DNA of 64,000 nucleotides from Arthrobacter livingstonensis (GTDB lineage: Bacteria > Actinomycetota > Actinomycetes > Actinomycetales > Micrococcaceae): contig NZ_QJVD01000004.1 in the NCBI RefSeq assembly GCF_003219815.1, forward strand, positions 124,001-188,000. Direction: 5' to 3'. The position numbers and the translations under genes are program-made. This document shows, piece after piece, positions 1-8,714 of the stretch. The notes below the pieces were generated by a model that saw nothing but the letters and a program-made list of their open reading frames with translations, was not told the origin of the DNA and did no database searches. Every line of letters begins with the position of its first letter. Within the stretch, counting starts at the first letter, position 1.

Positions 1-543
1 GCCTGGTTCCTTGGCAAGCCGTCCAAGCTTGTGATGGGCGTGGCCCGCCCGGACGCCCCGGCGGCGGTGCAATTCGAGTCGTTGCGAAAGCAGCTCGACC
101 CCGAGGGCAGGGCCACAGCGGTTGTGCCGGCCAAGTACTCCCTGGCCGAGATGCTCGGGATCCAGAAGGAGGTCTTGGACAAGTACATGACCAAACGCCA
201 AAACACCGTTCAGGGCCTGGGCCCGGACCCCGTGAACGAGGCGGTCAATGTCACGATCCTTCGCACCGCCTCCGAGCCGCCGCTGCAGGAGAACCCCACC
301 GTGCTGGCCATCGCCGCCAAGTACGGAAACGCAGTCGAATTTGAGGAAACATCCGGCGTCGGCACGCTGGATTTAGCGGCTTTGCCGGCTCCGCCGCATC
401 GCCCGGCGCCGCCAGAATCATCCGAAATGATCATGTTTGTGCGGCCGATGTCCGATAGGGTCGGGAGTACCGATGCACAAGATTATGGGGAGTCTGACGG
501 TGGCTGGGAAAGGCCGGCGGAACTGCCCAGCCGTTCACAGTAA
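1..543 (+). CDS. Hypothetical protein, 3' part only
   Basis: The reading frame is open from the first base, so this is the C-terminal 180 residues of a gene that starts before the window. An internal GTG-ATG at 31 could serve as a start but has no ribosome binding site. I do not recognise the family. The visible part is soluble, has no membrane segment, and ends in a proline-rich then acidic tail. Third positions are GC-rich, as in its neighbours, so it is probably real. The stop lies 12 nt before the next gene, which suggests one transcript with the small membrane protein. Confidence 0.55.
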   Translation, partial: AWFLGKPSKLVMGVARPDAPAAVQFESLRKQLDPEGRATAVVPAKYSLAEMLGIQKEVLDKYMTKRQNTVQGLGPDPVNEAVNVTILRTASEPPLQENPTVLAIAAKYGNAVEFEETSGVGTLDLAALPAPPHRPAPPESSEMIMFVRPMSDRVGSTDAQDYGESDGGWERPAELPSRSQ

Positions 544-555
544 AGGACTTTCACC

Positions 556-1095
556 ATGAGCAACACCCCGATGCCAAGCTACAATCCGGACTGGTCGCAG
601 CAGGGCGGCGCACCTGCACCCGTTCCCGTAAAGCCGAAGCAGGTGGGTTGGGCCTTCCAATTGATTCTGGCCGCAGCCGTCCTGCAGGTCATCGGGGCCA
701 TCTTCGGCGTCGTCAACGCAACCTCCGACAAGTTCCGCGCGAATGCCGCTGAGACGATCGCCAAGCAAAATATGAAGAGCAACGGCCAGGATCTGGTGCA
801 GGCCGCCGTGACGACCACCATCGTCCTAATCGTCGTTGTGGCAGTGGTGGCAGTGGTTCTTTACGTCATCATCGGCCTGTTCATCAACAAGGGCGCCGGC
901 TGGGCGCGCATCACCGGGCTGGTGCTGGCCGTGATTTCGCTTAGCCAGCTCGTCAGCCTCTCCATGCCCGCGGGAATCTTCACCGTCCTCCAGGTGCTGG
1001 CCGGCATCGCCGCCATCGTCCTGTGCTTCATCAAGCCCGGCTCGCAGTACTTCACAGATAGGAAGAACTTCAAGCTGGCCAACAAGGGCCGCTGA
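556..1095 (+). CDS. Small integral membrane protein, unknown function
   Basis: A 179-residue protein. A short Pro/Gln/Gly-rich N-terminus (about residues 1-28) is followed by hydrophobic segments at roughly 30-52, 80-108, 116-135 and 140-158 and a basic C-terminal tail. This is the layout of the many uncharacterised four-helix membrane proteins of actinobacteria. The ATG at 556 is preceded by AAAGGA at a normal distance. No catalytic motif is visible and no function can be assigned. It follows the truncated hypothetical gene by 12 nt and is separated from rph by a strong nested palindrome. Confidence 0.7.
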   Translation: MSNTPMPSYNPDWSQQGGAPAPVPVKPKQVGWAFQLILAAAVLQVIGAIFGVVNATSDKFRANAAETIAKQNMKSNGQDLVQAAVTTTIVLIVVVAVVAVVLYVIIGLFINKGAGWARITGLVLAVISLSQLVSLSMPAGIFTVLQVLAGIAAIVLCFIKPGSQYFTDRKNFKLANKGR

Positions 1096-1130
1096 CCGCC
1101 CGTCCAGCATCCCGGCGCAGGCATGGGGGA

Positions 1131-1211
1131 CTGTTCTGCGCACCGTGCCTGCCGTGCCGGGCGCAGGACAGTGTCCTGCGCCCGGCAGGTTACGTTGGCG
1201 GCGCAGAACAG
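1131..1211. repeat. Nested double palindrome (hairpin inside hairpin)
   Basis: The outer arms CTGTTCTGCGC (1131-1141) and GCGCAGAACAG (1201-1211) are perfect inverse complements. Between them lies a second perfect inverted repeat, with 15-bp arms at 1156-1170 and 1172-1186 around a single central base. No T-run follows. It lies between the small membrane protein and the rph promoter, so it may end the upstream transcript. Confidence 0.75.
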
Positions 1212-1239
1212 GACGGCTCGCCCGGGGGCCCTCGGACGC

Positions 1240-1245
1240 TAGGCT
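1240..1245 (+). promoter_or_regulatory. -10 box of rph, leaderless start
   Basis: TAGGCT ends 7 nt before the ATG at 1253 and there is no Shine-Dalgarno sequence, so transcription probably begins at the start codon. No convincing -35 box is visible. The same geometry recurs at many genes of this window. Confidence 0.55.
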
Positions 1246-1252
1246 TATACCC

Positions 1253-2002
1253 ATGACATCCAGCGAGACTGCATTCCTGCGCGCCGACGGCCGCACCACC
1301 GACCAACTCCGCGACATCACCATCACACGCGGCTGGTCCAAGCAGGCCGAAGGCTCGGCCCTGATTGAATTCGGCAACACCCGCGTGCTGTGCACCGCCT
1401 CCCTGACGGCCGGCGTGCCGCGCTGGCTCAAGGGCGAGGGCACCGGCTGGGTCACGGCCGAATACGCCATGCTGCCGCGCGCCACCAACACCCGCAATTC
1501 CCGCGAATCCGTCAAGGGCCGGATCGGCGGCCGCACGCACGAGATCTCCCGCCTGATCGGCCGCTCGCTGCGCTCCATCATTGACACCAAGGCACTCGGC
1601 GAGAACACCATCGTCCTGGATTGTGACGTCTTGCAGGCCGACGGCGGCACCCGCACCGCTGCGATCACCGGCGCGTATGTGGCCCTGGCCGACGCCATCG
1701 CCTACGCCAAGGAAAACAAGCTGATCCCCAAGAACTCCCAGCCGCTCCTTGACACGGTCTCCGCCATCTCCGTGGGCATCATCGACGGGGTCCCCATGCT
1801 GGACCTTCCCTACGTTGAGGACGTCCGCGCGGAGACCGACATGAACGTGGTGGTCACCGGCTCCGGCAAATTCGTGGAGGTCCAGGGCACTGCCGAAGGC
1901 GCCCCATTCGACCGCGACGAGCTGAACAAACTTCTGGACCTGGCGTTGATCGGCACCAGCCAACTGGCCCAAATCCAGCGCGAAACCCTCGACGCGAAGT
2001 GA
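1253..2002 (+). CDS. rph: Ribonuclease PH
   Basis: RNase PH, the phosphorolytic 3'-5' exoribonuclease that trims tRNA 3' ends. The 249-residue product has the usual length and family sequence throughout: an N-terminal part with [11 protein letters not shown], then [39 protein letters not shown] for phosphate and active-site contacts, and a C-terminal VEVQGTAEG segment. The frame is open upstream, but ATG 1253 is chosen because it begins the conserved region and a TAGGCT box sits 7 nt before it. It overlaps rdgB by 4 nt (GTGA), so the two are translationally coupled, a common pairing in actinobacteria. Confidence 0.95.
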   Translation: MTSSETAFLRADGRTTDQLRDITITRGWSKQAEGSALIEFGNTRVLCTASLTAGVPRWLKGEGTGWVTAEYAMLPRATNTRNSRESVKGRIGGRTHEISRLIGRSLRSIIDTKALGENTIVLDCDVLQADGGTRTAAITGAYVALADAIAYAKENKLIPKNSQPLLDTVSAISVGIIDGVPMLDLPYVEDVRAETDMNVVVTGSGKFVEVQGTAEGAPFDRDELNKLLDLALIGTSQLAQIQRETLDAK

Positions 2003-2625
2003 CCGGACCGCGCCTGGTCCTGGCCACCCACAACCAGGGCAAGCTGCGCGAACTGCGCGAGCTGCTGCGCGGGCAGGTACCCGGGCTCGACGTGGACGTG
2101 GACGTGGTCGACGCCGGTGCGTTAGGCGCGCCTGACGTCAAGGAAACGGGGGTCACCTTTGCCGAAAACTCGCGGTTGAAGGCCTCCGAGGTTGCGCGAT
2201 TCACCGGTGTCCTTGCCATCGCCGACGATTCAGGCCTCGCCGTGGACGTACTGGGCGGGGCTCCGGGGATCTTCTCGGCCCGGTGGGCAGGCACGCACGG
2301 GGATGACGCGGCGAACCTTTCCCTGTTGCTGTCTCAGCTGGCGGACATCGACGCCGCCCACCGGGGCGCCCGATTTGTTTGCGCGGCTGCCCTTGCAAGT
2401 CCGGACGGCGTGCTGGACGTGGTGGAGGAGGGAACCCTGGAAGGCACCCTGCTCACGGCACCGCGCGGTGACGGCGGCTTCGGCTACGACCCCATCCTGG
2501 CGCCCCTGGGCCTGGCGAAGTCCTGCGCCGAGCTGACCGGCGAAGAGAAGAACGCCATCAGCCACCGTGGCAACGCCTTCCGGGCACTGCTGCCGCACAT
2601 CGTCGAGGCCCTCGCGCGGCAGTAG
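1999..2625 (+). CDS. rdgB: Non-canonical purine NTP pyrophosphatase (RdgB/HAM1)
   Basis: Hydrolyses dITP, XTP and related nucleotides to the monophosphate and pyrophosphate, keeping damaged purines out of DNA and RNA. The 208-residue protein has the family hallmarks: N-terminal [51 protein letters not shown] and ISHRGNAF near the C-terminus. The GTG start at 1999 overlaps the rph stop in GTGA, so translation is coupled to rph. Nothing in the sequence looks degraded. Confidence 0.95.
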   Translation: MTGPRLVLATHNQGKLRELRELLRGQVPGLDVDVDVVDAGALGAPDVKETGVTFAENSRLKASEVARFTGVLAIADDSGLAVDVLGGAPGIFSARWAGTHGDDAANLSLLLSQLADIDAAHRGARFVCAAALASPDGVLDVVEEGTLEGTLLTAPRGDGGFGYDPILAPLGLAKSCAELTGEEKNAISHRGNAFRALLPHIVEALARQ

Positions 2626-2663
2626 GGCACCTTCCGTTGCAGTCAGGGTCAAGCCCAGAAATT

Positions 2664-2730
2664 CCATAACGCAGTTGTTGGACGGATTGTCCCGAAATTG
2701 TGGCATTTCGGTCCATCAACTGCGTTATGG
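2664..2730. repeat. 67-bp palindrome, copy A (related to 40119-40185)
   Basis: Arms of 20 bp (CCATAACGCAGTTGTTGGAC at 2664-2683 and its inverse complement at 2711-2730, one mismatch) enclose a smaller inverted repeat CCGAAAT/ATTTCGG. It follows rdgB by about 40 bp, so it can act as its terminator, although no long T-run follows. The core GCAGTTGTTGGACG is identical to that of the palindrome at 40119, and the two have the same length. Confidence 0.8.
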
Positions 2731-2947
2731 ATCCGCTGGCGGGCACATCGAAAAGGCGGCCCCGTCGCACTTCCGGGCACGACCCGCGCATGGCTGCGGG
2801 TTCAGGGCCACTGCGTCCTCAGTTTCGACTCTTGTGAATTTCGTACTATGGAAACCAAATTTCTTCTTGCGGAATTTACGTTATGCGCCTTACACTTTTT
2901 GTGTGGCCTCGACGAGGAGGCTGCAGGCTAGTGATTGGTCAAGATCG

Positions 2948-4504
2948 ATGGACATTTCCGACCCCGCGCCCCCTCAGCAGCACCATGAGGGCGGTCTCCG
3001 GCACGAACACGGCGACCACATCCTGCACTATCCACCCAGCGGGGAAGTCCCCGGCCTGCCCCGGATCAGTGCGACCCTGTACAACCAGGACCTCGCCCCA
3101 ACAAAGCGGGAGGGCCGGCACTGGACGTCCTACAGCATCTTCGCCCTGTGGGCCAACGATGTGCACAGCCTGGGCAACTACGGGTTCATACTCGGCCTGT
3201 TTGCCCTTGGCCTGGGCAGCTGGCAGATCCTGCTTGCGCTGGCGATTGGCGCCGTCCTGCTTTTCTTCCTGCTCACTTACTCGGGCTTCATGGGACACAA
3301 GACCGGGGTCCCCTTTCCGGTCATGAGCCGCATCGCCTTTGGCATCCGCGGTGCCCAGCTTCCGGCCGCCGTCCGCGGTGCCGTCGCCGTCATCTGGTTT
3401 GGCATCCAGACTTACCTTGCCACGCTCGTGCTGCGCGTCATGCTCATCGCGATCGACCCCTCGCTTGGCCGGTTTGACCACAACTCCTTCCTCGGGCTTT
3501 CAACCCTCGGCTGGGCGACGTTCATCTTCCTGTGGATCGTGCAGGTGGTAATCGTCCGTTTCGGCATGGACATGATCCGCAGGTACGAGGTGTTCGCCGG
3601 TCCTGTCGTCCTGGTTACACTCATTGCCCTGGCGGTGTGGATGTTCCTCGAGGCCGGCATGTCGATTTCCTTCTCCACCGACCATCCGCTCACCGGCGGT
3701 GCCATGTGGCGCAGCATTTTTGGCGGCGCGGCCCTATGGGTGACCATTTACGGCACCTTTGTGCTGAACTTCTGCGACTTCACCCGGGCATCCAAGTCCC
3801 GCAAGTCCATTGTCAGGGGCAACATCTGGGGCATTCCGATCAACACCATGCTTTTTGGTGTCATCGCGGTGGTCATGGCCGGCGCCCAGTTCAAGATCAA
3901 TGGCCACATCATCACCAGCCCCTCGGACATCGTTGAGGCGGTCCCCAACACCGTCCTGGTGGTCCTGGCCAGCCTGGCGCTACTGGTGCTGACCATTGCG
4001 GTGAACATGATGGCGAATTTCGTCGCTCCCGTGTACGCCTTGAACAACCTCTTTCCAAAACACATGAACTTTGCCCGTGCAAGTGTGGTTTCCGCCCTCA
4101 TTGGCCTGGTCATCCTGCCCTGGAACCTGTACAACAACCCCGTGGTGATCGTTTACTTCCTCGGCGGCCTGGGCGCCCTTCTTGGCCCGCTGTTCGGCAT
4201 CATCATGGTGGACTACTGGATCCTGCGCAAGAGCCGGATCAACGTGCCGGCGCTTTACACGCAGCAGGATTCCGGGCCGTACTTCTACCAGCGCGGTGTC
4301 AATTCGAAGGCCATCATCGCCTTCATTCCGGCCGCACTTATCGCGATCGTCTTTGGCCTCGTGCCGTTCTTTTCCGCCATCGCCGACTTTTCCTGGTTCT
4401 TCGGCGCAGGCATCGGCGCGTTGGTTTTCTACGTCATATCCGAGCGCAACCCACACGCCGAGGACGTTTCAGGCGATCCGATCGCTGTCGCCAGCACGCA
4501 CTAG
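2948..4504 (+). CDS. NCS1 family nucleobase/hydantoin cation symporter
   Basis: A nucleobase:cation symporter-1 family permease for purines, pyrimidines, allantoin or hydantoins; the substrate cannot be told from sequence. The 518-residue protein has a hydrophilic His-rich N-terminus (residues 1-55) with the family signature around LYNQDLAP and WTSYSIFALWANDVHSLGNY, then about 12 membrane segments including GVPFPVMSRIAFGIRG and NFCDFTRASKSR. The frame is open far upstream; ATG 2948 is the first methionine before the conserved part, but its ribosome site is weak, so the start is uncertain. No catabolic genes are adjacent. The upstream region (2820-2890) is unusually AT-rich and may hold the promoter. 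Confidence 0.85.
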   Translation: MDISDPAPPQQHHEGGLRHEHGDHILHYPPSGEVPGLPRISATLYNQDLAPTKREGRHWTSYSIFALWANDVHSLGNYGFILGLFALGLGSWQILLALAIGAVLLFFLLTYSGFMGHKTGVPFPVMSRIAFGIRGAQLPAAVRGAVAVIWFGIQTYLATLVLRVMLIAIDPSLGRFDHNSFLGLSTLGWATFIFLWIVQVVIVRFGMDMIRRYEVFAGPVVLVTLIALAVWMFLEAGMSISFSTDHPLTGGAMWRSIFGGAALWVTIYGTFVLNFCDFTRASKSRKSIVRGNIWGIPINTMLFGVIAVVMAGAQFKINGHIITSPSDIVEAVPNTVLVVLASLALLVLTIAVNMMANFVAPVYALNNLFPKHMNFARASVVSALIGLVILPWNLYNNPVVIVYFLGGLGALLGPLFGIIMVDYWILRKSRINVPALYTQQDSGPYFYQRGVNSKAIIAFIPAALIAIVFGLVPFFSAIADFSWFFGAGIGALVFYVISERNPHAEDVSGDPIAVASTH

Positions 4505-4524
4505 CAGGGCAAGAACACAAGGCG

Positions 4525-4548
4525 GCCCCCGGCACTTGCGCCGGGGGC
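4525..4548. terminator. Bidirectional terminator hairpin
   Basis: GCCCCCGGC at 4525-4533 and GCCGGGGGC at 4540-4548 form a 9-bp GC stem with a 6-nt loop. It sits between the convergent NCS1 and DedA genes and can serve both. Confidence 0.7.
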
Positions 4549-4574
4549 AGCCGTCGTACTATAAGGCGTGAAGG

Positions 4575-5288
4575 CTAGGACTTCCTGGCCCTGCGGCCGG
4601 ACAGGAAGGCCTTGGCCAGTTCAACGAAGATGGGGATGACGGAGACCAGGACAATCAGGATGAAGATGATGTCCAGGTTCTTTTGCACCCAGGGGAAGCG
4701 GTCGCCAAGGATGTAGCCCAGGAGCGTGACGCCGCCGGCCCACAACACGGCGCCGATGGCGTTGAAGATCACGAAGTGGCGCATGTTCATCCGTGCCACG
4801 CCCACGATGACCGGCACAAAGGTGCGCACAATCGGCACAAAGCGGGCCAGGATCAGGGCCTTGCCGCCGTGCTTTTCAAAGAAGGCGTGCGCGTGCTCAA
4901 CATGGTCCTTCTTGAACAATTTCGAGTCGGGCTTATTGAAGATGGCGGGGCCTGCCTTGGCTCCAATATAGTAGCCGGCCTGGTTGCCGACGAAGGCGCA
5001 CACGACCAGCAGGAGGATCAGCACGCCAATGTTGACCGGAAGCTTGCCGGTGCTGGTGAGCAGTCCGGCCGTGAAGAGCAGGGAGTCCCCGGGAAGGAAA
5101 AAGCCCACCAGCAGTCCGGTCTCGGCAAAGATGATGGCACAGGCGATGACGACGACCCAGAAGCCGAGGGCGGGGTTGTCGAGGATGTTGACGGGGTCGA
5201 GCCAAGGCGGCAGAAAGCCCATCGGGGCAGGGCCGTGGCCCACCAGGGCGGGCAGGGCGAAGTCACTCAGAGCTGAAAGTATCACCAT
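4575..5288 (-). CDS. DedA family membrane protein (VTT domain)
   Basis: DedA/VTT-domain integral membrane protein. Some family members are lipid scramblases or C55-isoprenoid carriers; the role here is inferred only from the family. The 237-residue protein shows the typical pattern: a first hydrophobic block with FAETGLLVGFFLPGDSLL (about 57-74), GYYIGAKAGPAIF, then FFEKHGGKALILARFVPIVR with the conserved arginines and VGVARMNMRHF, ending in two hydrophobic segments and a basic tail. Start at ATG 5288; a TACCGT box lies 8 nt upstream, compatible with a leaderless message. Monocistronic and convergent with the NCS1 permease. Confidence 0.9.
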   Translation of the reverse strand: MVILSALSDFALPALVGHGPAPMGFLPPWLDPVNILDNPALGFWVVVIACAIIFAETGLLVGFFLPGDSLLFTAGLLTSTGKLPVNIGVLILLLVVCAFVGNQAGYYIGAKAGPAIFNKPDSKLFKKDHVEHAHAFFEKHGGKALILARFVPIVRTFVPVIVGVARMNMRHFVIFNAIGAVLWAGGVTLLGYILGDRFPWVQKNLDIIFILIVLVSVIPIFVELAKAFLSGRRARKS

Positions 5289-5434
5289 TCAAGGGTACGG
5301 TACCTGCCCCTGGGCGATCCTCCATCCACGGGTGGATGCCACCCAGGAAGGCGCCCAGGAAACCAGGGCCGGGACAGTCGCGGTTTACCCGTTTAGGGGG
5401 CCGCGCCAAGCGCCAGAGGGTCCTGGCGGACTAC

Positions 5435-5483
5435 TTGACAGACGCGCCCAGGGTTGTATGGTTAGTTACATGAGTAATGAACC
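5435..5483 (+). promoter_or_regulatory. Promoter and palindromic operator of the YtrA-like operon
   Basis: TTGACA at 5435-5440 and TATGGT at 5457-5462 (16-bp spacer) form a good promoter. Directly over the -10 box and start point, 5460-5483, lies a 24-bp symmetric element with half-sites GGTTnnTTAC and GTAAnnAACC. GntR/YtrA-type regulators bind such sites at their own promoters, so autoregulation is likely. The element also argues against the upstream ATG codons at 5471 and 5477 as gene starts. Confidence 0.75.
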
Positions 5484-5533
5484 GATCAACTGATGCGACG
5501 CCGGTCAGCGGTTCTTCGAAAAGGACTGGTCCT

Positions 5534-5938
5534 GTGATTGATGACAGCAAGCCGATCTTTCGCCAGATTGCTGAAATGGTCGAGAACGACATCGTGGACG
5601 GGCGGTTGGCCGAAGAGGCCCAGGTGCCGTCGACGAACGAATTTGCCGCCTTCCACCGGATCAACCCGGCCACGGCCGCCAAAGGCGTCAACAGGTTGGT
5701 GGACGACGGAATCCTCTACAAGAGACGGGGCATTGGCATGTTTGTTGCCACTGGTGCACGAGCCGTGTTGCTGGGCCGGCGCCGGGAAGATTTTTACGAA
5801 CAATTTGTCCGGCCGTTGGCCAGGGAGGCCCGCAAGCTGGGGATCGACGGCGGCCAGCTCGCTGAGATGCTGGCCCGGGAACGGGGCGGCCAGGAGCAGG
5901 AAGGGAACGCCATGAACCAGAAAGAAGGGGCACTGTGA
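5534..5938 (+). CDS. GntR family regulator, YtrA subfamily
   Basis: A short GntR-type repressor (134 residues) made of a winged-helix domain (about residues 3-72, with PIFRQIAEMVENDIVDGRL, QVPSTNEFA and GILYKRRGIGMFV) and a short helical dimerisation tail, without the large effector domain of other GntR proteins. This is the YtrA subfamily, which normally controls adjacent ABC transporter genes. GTG 5534 is chosen because AAAAGGA lies 8-9 nt before it and because upstream ATGs fall in the operator. It overlaps the ABC ATPase gene by 4 nt. The inducer is unknown; cell-envelope stress is typical for the subfamily. Confidence 0.88.
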   Translation: MIDDSKPIFRQIAEMVENDIVDGRLAEEAQVPSTNEFAAFHRINPATAAKGVNRLVDDGILYKRRGIGMFVATGARAVLLGRRREDFYEQFVRPLAREARKLGIDGGQLAEMLARERGGQEQEGNAMNQKEGAL

Positions 5939-6885
5939 GCATTCAAATTGTCCGCGTGGACAAGGTGACCAAGACCTACCGCGAGCTGACCGCCCTCGAC
6001 GGCGTCAGCCTGGTCCTGGAACAAGACAAGATCTACGGGCTGCTTGGCCGCAACGGCGCCGGCAAGACCACGCTCATGTCCATTATGACCGCGCAGGGTT
6101 TTGCCACCGGCGGCGAGGTGCGTGTCTTTGGCGAAAACCCCTATGAAAACGAAAAGGTGCTCAGCCGGATCTGCTTCATCAGGGAATCACAAAAGTACCC
6201 GGACGACTTCAATGCAGGGCACGCGTTCAAGTCCGCCGCCCTGTTTTACCGGAACTGGGACAACGCCCTGGCCCGGCAGCTGGCGGAGGATTTCCAGCTG
6301 CCGATGAAGCGGCGGATCAAGAAGCTCTCCCGCGGCCAGCTTTCGGCGGTGGGCGTGATCATCGGCCTGGCCTCGCGGGCGGAACTGACGTTCTTTGACG
6401 AGCCGTACCTGGGCCTGGACGCCGTGGCCAGGCAGTTGTTCTATGACCGGCTGCTGGCCGACTACGCCGAATTTCCCCGCACCGTCGTGCTGTCCTCCCA
6501 CCTGATCGACGAGGTCGCCAACATGCTCGAGCACGTCATCGTCATCGACAAGGGCAGGATCATCCTTGACGACGATGCCGAGAACATCCGCGGCTCCGCC
6601 GTCGTCCTGGCAGGACGCCGTGAGGCTGTGGAGTCCTTCGCCGCCGGACGCCCGGTGCTGCACCGTGAGCAGATCGGGGCCCTGGTCTCACTGACCCTTG
6701 ACGGCGCATTGAGCCCTGCCGAACGGCGCGAGGCACAGGACCTGGGCCTGGATCTGGGCCCGGTCTCCCTGCAACAGCTGGTCATCAGGAAAACACTCGA
6801 CGTCGGGGCCGCCCCCGGGAGCGGTATCACCCCTGCGCCCGACCCAACGGCACCATCTTCAACCCGAACGGGGGCATCACGATGA
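5935..6885 (+). CDS. ABC transporter ATP-binding protein
   Basis: The ATPase subunit of the YtrA-controlled ABC system, 316 residues. The nucleotide-binding domain spans about residues 1-220: Walker A GRNGAGKTT (about 38-46), signature LSRGQ, Walker B LTFFDEP and the switch histidine in LSSHLIDEV. A C-terminal extension (about 220-316) has a regulatory-domain-like part and a Pro/Thr-rich tail. GTG 5935 overlaps the regulator stop; the C-terminus overlaps the permease start in ATGA. It should power the membrane protein encoded next. The substrate is unknown. Confidence 0.9.
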   Translation: MSIQIVRVDKVTKTYRELTALDGVSLVLEQDKIYGLLGRNGAGKTTLMSIMTAQGFATGGEVRVFGENPYENEKVLSRICFIRESQKYPDDFNAGHAFKSAALFYRNWDNALARQLAEDFQLPMKRRIKKLSRGQLSAVGVIIGLASRAELTFFDEPYLGLDAVARQLFYDRLLADYAEFPRTVVLSSHLIDEVANMLEHVIVIDKGRIILDDDAENIRGSAVVLAGRREAVESFAAGRPVLHREQIGALVSLTLDGALSPAERREAQDLGLDLGPVSLQQLVIRKTLDVGAAPGSGITPAPDPTAPSSTRTGASR

Positions 6886-7577
6886 ACCGTGCAGTGGGAG
6901 TTGCCAGGATGCAGCTCATCAACAAATGGACCTTCCTGGGCATTCCTGGTGTCATCCTGGTGTCCGCCTTCGCCTTGACCATGGCAATTTGGGCCATGCT
7001 TCCGAGCTCCGCGTCCGAAGGCGTGAAGTACTCCGGCGCCGGACAGGCCGTCATGTGGTATTTTTTCGCCCTCGGCATCCAGTCGATGTCGCTGACCTTC
7101 CCGTTTGCGCAGGGACTGAGCATTAGCCGCCGGAACTTCTTCATCGGCACCGTGGGTCTGTTCGCCGTGGTGGCCGCGGGGGTCGCCGGACTCTATGTGG
7201 TCCTTGGCTACGTGGAAACGGCCACCCACGGCTGGGGCCTGGACGGACAGATGTTTGCCCTGCAGTGGGTGGCCGACCAGTCGTGGCCAATCCAGCTGTT
7301 CTTCTACTTTGTGCTCATGATGTTCTTGTTCCTGACGGGGTTCTGGGGTGCAACGCTGTACAAGCGCTGGCAGGCCACTGGGCTGCTGGTGGCGGGCATC
7401 GCCCTGGCGGTCCTGCTCGTGGGGGCAGCGGCGCTGGTGACCTGGCAGGGCTGGTGGGCTTCGGTCGGGGCATGGATCATCACGCTGACACCGCTCAGCA
7501 TCGGCTTGTGGGCCCTGGCACTGGCCGCGCTGCTGGGACTCGGCTCGTACCTAACCCTGCGCCGGGCGACCCCGTAG
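6882..7577 (+). CDS. ABC transporter membrane protein of the YtrA-type operon
   Basis: A 231-residue integral membrane protein with about six hydrophobic segments (roughly 17-38, 58-75, 84-108, 132-152, 160-182, 195-222). It has no recognisable permease domain name, which is usual for partners of YtrA-regulated ATPases. The ATG at 6882 overlaps the ATPase stop in ATGA, so the three genes form a tightly coupled operon of regulator, ATPase and membrane subunit. The membrane half gives no clue to the transported substrate. Confidence 0.85.
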   Translation: MNRAVGVARMQLINKWTFLGIPGVILVSAFALTMAIWAMLPSSASEGVKYSGAGQAVMWYFFALGIQSMSLTFPFAQGLSISRRNFFIGTVGLFAVVAAGVAGLYVVLGYVETATHGWGLDGQMFALQWVADQSWPIQLFFYFVLMMFLFLTGFWGATLYKRWQATGLLVAGIALAVLLVGAAALVTWQGWWASVGAWIITLTPLSIGLWALALAALLGLGSYLTLRRATP

Positions 7578-7655
7578 CATTCCCCACTGGGGAACGGGGG
7601 CCGACGGCGGCAGGCGGGGTCCGGCGTCGTCCCCGGCAAGCGGTAGCCTTGACAT

Positions 7656-8648
7656 GTGCCTGTGGACTTTACTGCAATTGATTTTGAAACCGCCAACGGA
7701 TTCAGGGGATCGCCCTGTTCCGTGGGTTTGACGAAGGTCCGCGGCGGCGTGGTGGTCGATGAAGGGTACTGGCTGATGCGCCCGCCCGCCGGCCACGACC
7801 ACTTCGATTCCCGCAACATCACCATCCACGGCATCACGCCCGACGACGTCCAGGGGGCCCCGCGCTTCAAGGACGTTTTCGGTGAGGTGCGGGAGTTCAT
7901 CGGCGCCGACGCGCTCGTGGCGCACAACGCGGCCTTCGACCTCGGGGTGATCCGCTCGGCGTCCGAGGTTTCGGGGATGGCGGCGCCAGCCTTTGACTAC
8001 GCCTGCACCGTGGTGTTGTCCCGGAAGAACTATTCGCTCCCGTCCTATTCGCTGCCGTTTGTGGCTGAAGCGGCGGGCGTGCCCCTGGTGAAACACCACG
8101 ACGCCACCGAAGATGCCCGGGCATGCGCCGGCATCATGGTGGACATTGCCGTGAAGCATTGTGCATCTTCGGTGGCCGGCGTCTTCACGTCCATGAAACT
8201 GGCCATGCCCCACGCCGATGCGTGGGACCCCGCCAGCGGCGAGCTGTCCAAGGCCACGCGGTCCGCGCTGGAGAAATTGGCGGACGGCGCTCAGGGTGCG
8301 CCGGCCCGGTCCGGCGGGCGGGCGAGCTGGTCCACCGAGGGCCCGAACCCGCTGCCCAACCCCTTGGCCGATGTTGCGCACCCGCTCTACGGGCAGACGG
8401 TGGTGTTCACCGGCGACCTCGGCCTGCAGCGGCCGGAGGCGAAGCTGCGGGCCGCCCACTACGGAGCCCAGTGCGCCAGCAGCGTCACCCGGAAAACCAC
8501 CGTCCTGGTGGTGGGCAGCGGCTTCGCGGCAACCGACCTGCGCAACGGCCGGCTGACGTCGAAGGCCTCGCGCGTGCTCGAACTCCAACAGCGCGGACAG
8601 GGCATCGAGGTGCTCTCCGAAGGCGAATTCATGCAAATGGTGGGCTAG
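7656..8648 (+). CDS. DEDD exonuclease with C-terminal BRCT domain
   Basis: A DnaQ-like 3'-5' exonuclease domain (about residues 1-165) is joined to a BRCT domain (about 240-330). Exo I is FTAIDFETAN with the DxE metal ligands, Exo II is LVAHNAAFDLGV, and the histidine-aspartate of Exo III is in HHDATEDA. The BRCT part carries GQTVVFTGDLGLQR and TTVLVVG, similar to the BRCT of NAD-dependent ligases. Such proteins are called polymerase III epsilon-like, but this one is monocistronic and its role in repair or RNA/DNA trimming is unproven. GTG 7656 is chosen because TAGCCT ends 6 nt upstream (leaderless). Confidence 0.9.
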   Translation: MPVDFTAIDFETANGFRGSPCSVGLTKVRGGVVVDEGYWLMRPPAGHDHFDSRNITIHGITPDDVQGAPRFKDVFGEVREFIGADALVAHNAAFDLGVIRSASEVSGMAAPAFDYACTVVLSRKNYSLPSYSLPFVAEAAGVPLVKHHDATEDARACAGIMVDIAVKHCASSVAGVFTSMKLAMPHADAWDPASGELSKATRSALEKLADGAQGAPARSGGRASWSTEGPNPLPNPLADVAHPLYGQTVVFTGDLGLQRPEAKLRAAHYGAQCASSVTRKTTVLVVGSGFAATDLRNGRLTSKASRVLELQQRGQGIEVLSEGEFMQMVG

Positions 8649-8714
8649 GCGGCAGCGGTCGAACCGGACCCGGATCCACGGGGCCCGGGAGCCGCGGGAG
8701 CTACGCTTTAACGC

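Noticed and set aside
2567-2947. Long N-terminal extension of the NCS1 permease
   Set aside because: The extension runs through the end of rdgB and the 67-bp palindrome and has no conserved sequence.
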